From IMG/VR virus record IMGVR_UViG_3300020182_000010, positions 91,153 to 155,152 of that record: a stretch of DNA of 64,000 nt. One strand, 5' to 3'. The notes below the pieces were generated by a model. That model made no database searches, was not told the DNA's origin, and saw only the letters and a list, made by a program, of their open reading frames with translations. Positions 54,460 through 63,200 of this stretch are shown piece by piece. The stretch comes from a virus. Each line of letters starts with the position of its first letter. Within the stretch, counting starts at the first letter, position 1. The position numbers were made by a program, and so were the translations under genes.

Positions 54460-56017
54460 AAAATACCATTGGAAGTGGTTCATCATAGTCATCATTCGTA
54501 TCTAAACTTTCACCTAATAATTCTTCATATTGTTCATCAAACCGTGATATAACTTGTATTTGTCTCACACACAATAACGTAGCACTAACAAGGTCATCAG
54601 TCTCTCCTAATTTTGCTTCGTAACTTTTACCTTTAGCAACAAAGGTCTTGAACTCTCTTATTAAATTTTTACTGATAGGTGTCATCTTATCACTTTCAAT
54701 CCAAGACTTCATTTTCATACACGCAGTAATTTTAGTCTTATATGTTGTGGTAAACCCTTTACGTATTGAGCGGGTCGCTCCTCGCTTCTTAGGCTCATGT
54801 AGAAACTCACCGGGAAATTTATCTTCATCCATCTCTTCTATAAGTATTAATGCTGCTTCGCCAAGTGAATTATTCTCAACACTCCAATATATCTCCGGTG
54901 ATTTATTTCCTAATTCTTTTAATTCTTCTTTAATAATATGCAGTATATCATACAAGGTCTTAACTTGTCCTCGCATATCAGTTTTATTATGTTGCCATTC
55001 TGCTACTTGATTCATCTCAGGTAAACTCCAGACCTGTATCGCAGCATTATCACCTCCTGTGCCCATTGCAGGGTCAAGACCAACAACATATGTATTTCCT
55101 TTCTTTATAGAATCATACCATCGTATCTGTCCAGTTTTGCGTAACGGCTCAATACCTCTAAACTGTGATAATTTCACACTGTCAACCAATGTTTCATCGA
55201 ATGCAACAAATTCACATTCGTGTTCACGCAAGAAACGTTCTACTCCAACACGTCCTTTTTCTTCACTTGCCCAAATCTCATCACGATCCGGATGCTGTGA
55301 CCATACTGCTTTATATGCTCTAAAACCATTAACACCAACTTCTGTTTCATTTCCAAACTCATCAACTGTTTTAATTCCACCCTGCCAAATAAGAGCAAAT
55401 TGGTCATCATCTAAATTTGGGGTTGATGTAATAATTGCTTTACCACCAGTTGCGAGTGTTGGTGAAATAGATGTCCAAAATTCTTTGGCAATTGTAGGTC
55501 TAACAAATGCAAATTCGTCTGCATACAATAATGAAATACTCAAACCACGACCAGTGTTTTCTGTTGTTGCCTGGGCAATAATTCTTGATCCATTATCAAA
55601 TTCAATAGAACCTTTATTATATGAGATAACACCACACCTAATGTGGTCCGGACATAATTCATACGCATATCTAATTCTGTGCATAATTTCTTGGGCACCA
55701 CTGTATTTGTGTGCAGCAATCAAAATTGTTTGATCTGGAACAAACATGGCGTACCACAACAAATAGCCTGCGGCAGTCGTTGACTTACCCATTTGTCTGC
55801 CTAACATCGAAATACTGTAGCGATAATTGTGATATGAATTTACAAGTTCATTTTGATATTCATATGCGTTATATATCATACTACCCTTGGTAGGATGCTG
55901 AATTGTGAAGTATGTATTCAGAAAATAGGAAGGATTGTCTATACATTGACTAAACTCACTTAATTGTTCATCAGTGAATTCTGTGGTTTTGTATGCTTGT
56001 TTTGTTAGGTCTGCCAT
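54458..56017 (-). CDS. 17: Terminase large subunit, T4 gp17
   Basis: The protein has 519 residues from the ATG at 56015-56017; the longer frame begins inside the upstream terminator. The ATPase has S-M-L-G-R-Q-M-G-K-S-T near residue 72 (Walker A) and L-L-Y-A-D-E-F-A-F-V (Walker B). The nuclease half starts V-G-L-D-P-A-M-G-T-G-G-D-N (first catalytic Asp) near residue 325. W-S-V-E-N-N-S-L-G and a late G-E-T-D-D-L-V-S-A-T supply further acidic residues. It pumps and cuts concatemeric DNA during head filling. Confidence 0.95.
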   Translation of the reverse strand: MADLTKQAYKTTEFTDEQLSEFSQCIDNPSYFLNTYFTIQHPTKGSMIYNAYEYQNELVNSYHNYRYSISMLGRQMGKSTTAAGYLLWYAMFVPDQTILIAAHKYSGAQEIMHRIRYAYELCPDHIRCGVISYNKGSIEFDNGSRIIAQATTENTGRGLSISLLYADEFAFVRPTIAKEFWTSISPTLATGGKAIITSTPNLDDDQFALIWQGGIKTVDEFGNETEVGVNGFRAYKAVWSQHPDRDEIWASEEKGRVGVERFLREHECEFVAFDETLVDSVKLSQFRGIEPLRKTGQIRWYDSIKKGNTYVVGLDPAMGTGGDNAAIQVWSLPEMNQVAEWQHNKTDMRGQVKTLYDILHIIKEELKELGNKSPEIYWSVENNSLGEAALILIEEMDEDKFPGEFLHEPKKRGATRSIRKGFTTTYKTKITACMKMKSWIESDKMTPISKNLIREFKTFVAKGKSYEAKLGETDDLVSATLLCVRQIQVISRFDEQYEELLGESLDTNDDYDEPLPMVF

Positions 56018-56056
56018 AATAATTATATACTCACTTAATTTATATATGTATTTAGC

Positions 56057-56082
56057 ACAAAAAAGCATCCCCTGAGGGATGC
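56057..56082 (-). terminator. Rho-independent terminator
   Basis: GCATCCCT-CA-GGGGATGC followed by six T on the minus strand, after the cupredoxin-like fibre gene. Confidence 0.85.
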
Positions 56083-56112
56083 ATTATTATTTCTATAGAT
56101 ATATTAATAAAT

Positions 56113-56757
56113 TTATAAATTAAGTGTAATATCGATTGGTGCAATACGTCCGCCCATACCCATGCCATGATTTGTGCAATAATACCATAATGGCCATGGC
56201 CCAGGAGTAGGATATGTAAATGTAACTTTGGCATCTGCTGTTCCTGGCGTGCCAGAAACAAGGACACCTTTTGTATATGTTGAATTTCCACTGTTATTGG
56301 TAAAACGTAACGGGTGACCTGTATTTGAAGATGCACTAACATCAAATATATATGCAACCCCAGGTGTCATTCTAATTAAAGGATTTGGCGTGAAGGTTGT
56401 TTCACCGTCAGTTACATTTTTAAAATAGAATACATTTCCGGTTGACCCAGATCTATAAAGACTTCCCTGGCCAACTTGAACTGAAATATTTACTGTTGGA
56501 GTATCAACAGTTGTATCAATGGTTGTGCCTTGCTTTTCGAATGTATGGTCACCAAATAGAGCATCATTATCAGTAAACTCATTTACGTCCGTTTTAATAT
56601 CACTATGGGCAGCAATTATATGACCGCCAGGCGTTACACCATCATGTGTTACTAATCTTTTCAAATCAGTATCAACTGTTATTTCGCCTACTTCACCGAT
56701 AAAGTTTTTATGTTGTAACGTAGTGCCTCTACGTAATTTTACTCTATATGCTGGCAT
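56113..56757 (-). CDS. Fibre protein with cupredoxin-like domain
   Basis: The protein has 214 residues. Residues 1-40 are the Mtd-like N-terminal module (YRVKLRRGTTLQHKNFIGEV, GEITVDTDLKRLVTHDG). Residues 85-210 read as a cupredoxin-like sandwich with G-H-P-L-R-F near residue 150. P-W-P-L-W-Y-Y-C-T-N-H-G-M-G-M near residue 190 completes the His...Cys-x-x-His-x-Met/Gly order of a type 1 copper site. The site could bind copper or may only be a structural relic. It is one of a series of tail-fibre-like proteins in this region. Confidence 0.65.
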   Translation of the reverse strand: MPAYRVKLRRGTTLQHKNFIGEVGEITVDTDLKRLVTHDGVTPGGHIIAAHSDIKTDVNEFTDNDALFGDHTFEKQGTTIDTTVDTPTVNISVQVGQGSLYRSGSTGNVFYFKNVTDGETTFTPNPLIRMTPGVAYIFDVSASSNTGHPLRFTNNSGNSTYTKGVLVSGTPGTADAKVTFTYPTPGPWPLWYYCTNHGMGMGGRIAPIDITLNL

Positions 56758-56812
56758 TTTTATTTCTCCAATTAGTTATATCTATATTTACTATTATTAA
56801 TCTAAAGTTGTA

Positions 56813-57160
56813 TTAGTCATTACCGCCACGTGCTCTAACTTCAGCCATAGATGATCTTCGTCTAGCAGTCCATGATATTTTTTGTGAATCTTCTACTTGT
56901 GTTATTATTTCACCGAAATCATGATCTTCTATCACCTGGGGGTCTGTTATAGATCCCATTGATGTTGTTTTTGAAACTGCAGATCCTTTATCAGATCCTT
57001 TTCTGTGTCCAGCTCCTGCAGTTGAAGGGGGGATAACATCATCAGTTATATATCCTCGGTCTAAGTAATCAGTCAAATCAACTGATTTCTTAACTTGAAT
57101 ATTTTTAAGTTTATTAGTGCTAATCCCGCCTGGGATTTTTACACCTCTAAAATTTGCCAT
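56813..57160 (-). CDS. Small hypothetical protein of tail region, 115 aa
   Basis: I start at the ATG at 57158-57160 behind AGGAGATATAG. The protein (MANFRGVKIPGGISTNKLKN) is largely disordered: Gly/Ser/Ala-rich middle (PPSTAGAGHRKGSDKG), then acidic and finally basic (TARRRSSMAEVRARGGND). It may be a flexible connector or chaperone for the large adhesin downstream of whose gene it is translated. No family is recognised. Confidence 0.55.
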   Translation of the reverse strand: MANFRGVKIPGGISTNKLKNIQVKKSVDLTDYLDRGYITDDVIPPSTAGAGHRKGSDKGSAVSKTTSMGSITDPQVIEDHDFGEIITQVEDSQKISWTARRRSSMAEVRARGGND

Positions 57161-57188
57161 TCTATATCTCCTAATTTTATTATTCAAT

Positions 57189-57215
57189 TATAGGGCTGCA
57201 ATTTGCAGCCCTATA
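57189..57215 (-). terminator. 27-nt inverted repeat, terminator-like
   Basis: TATAGGGCTGCAA and its complement form a 13-bp stem around one base, 11 nt after the stop of the giant gene. The 3' flank is AT-rich without a clean U-run. It has the same length and architecture as the repeat at 4991-5017. Confidence 0.5.
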
Positions 57216-57225
57216 TAATTTCTAC

Positions 57226-60200
57226 TTAGTCACTAGTATATTGATAGAATATAGTTCCTATTCTAACATACATTTTTGATCCATCTGATGATAATCTAGC
57301 ATTAGTTGAATATGGAACTCTCTTTGTTATACCTGCATATGAAATCGTAGTTATATCATATGCAGTTGTCATTGGAAGTTCATACATAGAATTACCCTCT
57401 GTGCCAAATGCATATAGTGCCGATCCATCTGAACTAAACTGAAGTGATTTAATTGAAGTATCAAGATCACCCAACCAATATGTATTACTAGTTCTATATT
57501 CAGTTGAAATATCAAATGGTGTAGCCAACACTCTTTCAACTATATATTCACCACTTGTATGTAACATAATCTTACCATCATATGACATTGTAAAATCTGT
57601 TATGGAACTGTTGGGTCTCATGAATCTCTTATATGTTCCAGATGTAGCAGTAATCGTACTAATATCAAATGGAGTACCAAAATCAAACTGATACATAGAG
57701 CAAGGATTCAAGTGATCTATTACATAAAACTTTGTCCCAGTAGAATTAATATGCATTCCTCTTATCTGGTCAGTAACAGCATTATAAACGCCTACATCAT
57801 CTCGTAAGTATGTTGTGTGTGTTAAGGATGCTGTACTTATATCATATGGAGTGGACAAAGTATGTTGTGTTACATATCCACCGTTTGAAGTATACATGTT
57901 AGTGCCATCATCACTGAAAATAAAGTTATCAGTATTACTAGATGGTTCATAACTTATACCAGTATCATACGTTAATCCTTGCAAGTCTGCTGCCCAGGTT
58001 ATCGAACTACCGGTTGCAGTCACAGGAGTGTAAGCACTTCCATCAATGCTATATACCTGGTAATTGTTACCAGTAGATGCGGTCAAAAGACTTCCATTAG
58101 CAGCAATGTGAATGGTACCAGTATTTCTAAAGAAATGTGAATTGCTGGGAGTTGTACTAATAGTATTGATATCCCAAGCGGTTGTCAATGCATACTCACG
58201 TAAAGTATCATCCTCTTGCGTATATGTATATACTTTTGCTCCATTTGAACTCATTTGGAAAGAAATTGGCGTGTATTGTCCTTCAAACACATGGGAAGTA
58301 CCTGTCCAATATGCAGTTGTAATATCCCATGGAGTTGCGCATATATATTGCTTTACAATTTGACCAGTTTCATAATATAAATTAAATCCTATACCATCTG
58401 GATTAAACTCAATACTTCTAAGTTGTGTAATTGAATTTACTGAAGAATTTACTGCTGTATATACTGCAGTACTAATATCAAATGGTGTTCCCAATATATA
58501 ATGATAGAGTTTATTATCATAATCGCCAATATACATATTTACACCATCTGATGACATCCACATACATTCAACATAATCAGTTAGATTATTGAAGGTTCCT
58601 GTGCTATACGAATTGCTCTTACTAGTTACATCATATGCAACACCCAAGTTATACTGGTGTATTACTTTAGTATTTCCATTACTCTGATATAATTTAGATC
58701 CATCATTCGAAATAAACAAAATGTGATCATATGTGCCTATACTAGTATGATTTTTATGTTGGTCTATTATATAATTAAAATCAAAGTTCCAATCTGACAT
58801 ATACCCAGATGGTGTGGTAACTGTAGGATACACTGCATCGGCAGTGCCATCAATTTTGTAAGTAACAATTGTGTTAGAAGTTATCCGTCCAGAAACTGAG
58901 TTTCCATCATCACTAATCCACATCCCATATCCTGTATTACGTTGTTCAGATTTTACACCATTATATACGGCAGTTGATAAATCAAAAGGAGTTGATAAAT
59001 CCAATTGATATGTTCTATCACCTCCAAGACCATAAACAAATATTTTTGTTCCATCATTTGATATATCAAGGTATGTTGGGGTGCTGTCCAATGTTCCTAC
59101 ATTAAATGTTACACCATTCCAATATATATTTTCTAGACTACCTGGGGTCGTCATAACATATTCGTATATAATATTAGTGTCATACATTATATACATTTTT
59201 GTAGAATCATATGAAAAAGCAAAATCATCAACATAATTATATATACCGTCATAATAGCCACTGATCTTTCTAATACTCGTTAAAGATGCTGGATCAAATG
59301 GAGTAGATAAGTCATATTCTTGAAGTTCGTGTCTAAAACTACCATAAGATGGTTGATATCCCCATCTGACATACATTTTAGTACCATCCGAATTTAATTT
59401 TGCTCTTTCTATAGCAGTGCCGCGATAATGACCTGTTGTTCCAGTTGTAGTGCTTGTAACAGTTGCGATATCATATGGGGTTGACATATTATGTGCTGTA
59501 ATACTAGCACCATTAGTAGTAATAAATTTATTACCATTATCTACAAATCCATTGTAACCACCGTTCATTGTTGTTGATGAATATGTCTTACTTGTGGTTG
59601 CAAATGGTACCGTGATATCACCTGCCCATGCTGGGCCAGCTACTGGAGTCAATACTACTGGTAGATCACCATTCATACTATAAAGAGTGAGTCGTTGTTC
59701 ATTGGTTGGTTGTACAACAACTCTGCTGCCATCATCTGATATCGCAGTAGCCGCTGCACCTGGGAAACTTGTAGATTTTACATCATTATATGAAATGGTT
59801 GATAAATCAAAGGGAGTTGATAAATCCAATTGGTATGTTACATCATCACCTCTGCCATATATACGCATTTTTGTTCCATCATTTGATATATTCATTCTAG
59901 TAACTGTGCTGTCCAATGTTCCTACATTAAATGTTACACCAGTCCAATATATATTTTCTAGACTACCTGGTACTACCATAACATATTCGTATATAATATT
60001 AGTTTCATACATTATATACATTTTTGTAGAATCATATGAAAAAGCAAAATCATCAATATAATCATATATACCTTGATAATAGCTATTGATCTTTCTAACA
60101 CTTGTCAACGATGCTGGATCAAATGGAGTAGATAAGTCATATTCTTGAAGTTCATGTCTAAAACTACCATAAGATGGTTGATATCCCCATCTGACATACA

Positions 60201-63200
60201 TTTTAGTACCATCCGAATTTAATTTTGCTATTTCTAGTTCTGTCCCGCGATAATGACCTGTTGTTCCAGTTGTACTACCTGTTATCGTTGTGATATCATA
60301 TGGGGTTGACATATTATGTGCTGTAATACTAGCACCACTAATAGTAATAAGTTTATTACCGCCATCCACAAAGCCTTGCAATCCATTATATGCATTCATT
60401 GAAATTTCCCATGTCTTTTTCAATGCAATTGGTGATGCTGTAATATCACCATTAAAGTTTGATGCTGGGCCAGCTACTGGAGTCAATACTACTGGTAGAT
60501 CGCCATTCATACTATAAAGAGTGAGTCGTTGTTCATTGTCTGGTTGTACAACAACTCTACTACCATCATCTGATATCGCAGTGGCAGTCGCATCTGGGAA
60601 ACTTGTAGATTTTACATCATTATATGAAATGGTTGATAAATCAAAAGGTGTTGCGAAATCCAATTGATATGTTACATCATCACCTCTGCCATATATACGC
60701 ATTTTTGTTCCATCATTTGATATATTCATTCTAGTAACTGTGCTGTCCAATGTTCCTACATTAAATGTTACACCAGTCCAATATATATTTTCTAGACTAC
60801 CTGGTACTACCATAACATATTCGTATATAATATTAGTTTCATACATTATATACATTTTTGTAGAATCATATGAAAAAGCAAAATCATCAATATAATCATA
60901 TATACCTTGATAATAGCTATTGATCTTTCTAACACTTGTCAACGATGCTGGATCAAATGGAGTAGATAAGTCATATTCTTGAAGTTCATGTCTAAAACTA
61001 CCATAAGATGGTTGATATCCCCATCTGACATACATTTTAGTACCATCCGAATTTAATTTTGCTATTTCTAGTTCTGTCCCGCGATAATGACCTGTTGTTC
61101 CAGTTGTACTACCTGTTATCGTTGTGATATCATATGGGGTTGACATATTATGTGCTGTAATACTAGCACCACTAATAGTAATAAGTTTATTACCGCTATC
61201 TACATAACTTTGCAATCCATTATATGCATTCATTGAAATTTCCCATGTCTTTTTCAATGCAATTGGCGATGCTGTAATATCACCATTAAAGTTTGATGCA
61301 CCAGCTGCTGGAGTCAATACTACTGGTAGATCACCATTCATACTATAAAGAGTGAGTCGTTGTTCATTGTCTGATTGTACAACAACTCTGCTGCCATCGT
61401 CTGATATTACAGTGACAGTCGCATCTGGGAAACTTGTAGATTTTACATTATTGTATGAAATGGTTGATAAATCAAAAGGAGTTGATAAATCCAATTGATA
61501 TGTTACATCATCACCTCTGCCATATATACGCATTTTTGTTCCATCATTTGATATATTCATTCTAGTAACTGTGCTGTCCAATGTTCCTACATTAAATGTT
61601 ACACCAGTCCAATATATATTTTCTAGACTACCTGGTACTACCATAACATATTCGTATATAATATTAGTTTCATACATTATATACATTTTTGTAGAATCAT
61701 ATGAAAAAGCAAAATCATCAATATAATCATATATACCTTGATAATAGCTATTGATCTTTCTAACACTTGTCAACGATGCTGGATCAAATGGAGTAGATAA
61801 GTCATATTCTTGAAGTTCATGTCTAAAACTACCATAAGATGGTTGATATCCCCATCTGACATACATTTTAGTACCATCCGAATTTAATTTTGCTATTTCT
61901 AGTTCTGTCCCGCGATAATGACCTGTTGTTCCAGTTGTACTACCTGTTATCGTTGTGATATCATATGGGGTTGACATATTATGTGCTGTAATACTAGCAC
62001 CACTAATAGTAATAAGTTTATTACCGCTATCTACATAACTTTGCAATCCATTATATGCATTCATTGAAATTTCCCATGTCTTTTTCAATGCAATTGGTGA
62101 TGCTGTAATATCACCATTAAAGTTTGATGCACCAGCTACTGGAGTCAATACTACTGGTAGATCGCCATTCATACTATAAAGAGTGAGTCGTTGTTCATTG
62201 TCTGGTTGTACAACAACTCTACTACCATCATCTGATATTGCAGTAGCCGTTGCACCTGGGAAACTTGTAGATTTTACACCATTATATACGGCAGTTGATA
62301 AATCATAAGGAGTTGATAAATCCAATTGATATGTTACATCATCACCTCTACCGTATACAAACATTTTTGTTCCATCATTTGATATATCAAGATGTGTTGG
62401 TGTGCTGTCCAATGTTCCTGCATTAAATGTTCCACCAGTCAAATATTTTCCACTAATAGAAAATGGTGTATTAAGACGATATTGATATATAATATTAGTG
62501 TTACTTAATATATATAATGAAGTTCCATCATATGATAAATCAAAATCATGCAAATATGATCCAGCCCAACCGCTAGTGATCTTTGCAACACTTGTTAGAG
62601 ATGCTGGATCAAATGGAGTAGATAAGTTATATTCTTGAAGTTCATGTCTAAAACTACCATAAGATGGTTGATATCCCCATCTGAGATACATTTTGGTACC
62701 ATCCGAATTTAATTTTGCTCTGCCTATGGGTGCGCTGCGTTGATGACTTGCTGATCCAGATGTAGTACCTGTTATCGTTGTGATATCATATGGGGTTGAC
62801 ATATTATGTGCTGTAATAGTAGTACCACTAGTAGTAATAAGTTTATTACCGCCATTCACAAAGCCTTGCAATCCATTATATCCATCCATTGGAATTTCCC
62901 ATGTCTTTTTTAATGCAATTGGCGATACTGTAATATCAATCGAAGATGTTGCCGAAGGAACAACACCCGTACTATATTGATGTAACTCACCATTTGAGCC
63001 AGCAATATACATTTTAGAACCATCTGTACTGAAAATTACGTCAGCTGGACTACCTTCCTCATTGCTCACACCAAAGCTAACATTGTCGTATGTCGCAGTA
63101 CTTATATCAAAAGCACTGGTCAAGCTGAATTGCTGAACCGTGTCCAGGTTGTTACCAACCATATACATCTTAGTTCCGTCAGGGTTAAACTCTATACTAA

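Noticed and set aside
55059-55733. Long open frame on the plus strand (224 codons) opposite the terminase gene
   Set aside because: It is antisense to the intact gp17 ATPase and nuclease region, has no ribosome binding site or promoter and shows no sensible protein motif.
58800-62920. CRISPR array or insertion sequence as a source of the repeats
   Set aside because: Units are about 831 bp, in frame and coding throughout, with no spacer pattern, no terminal inverted repeats and no transposase.
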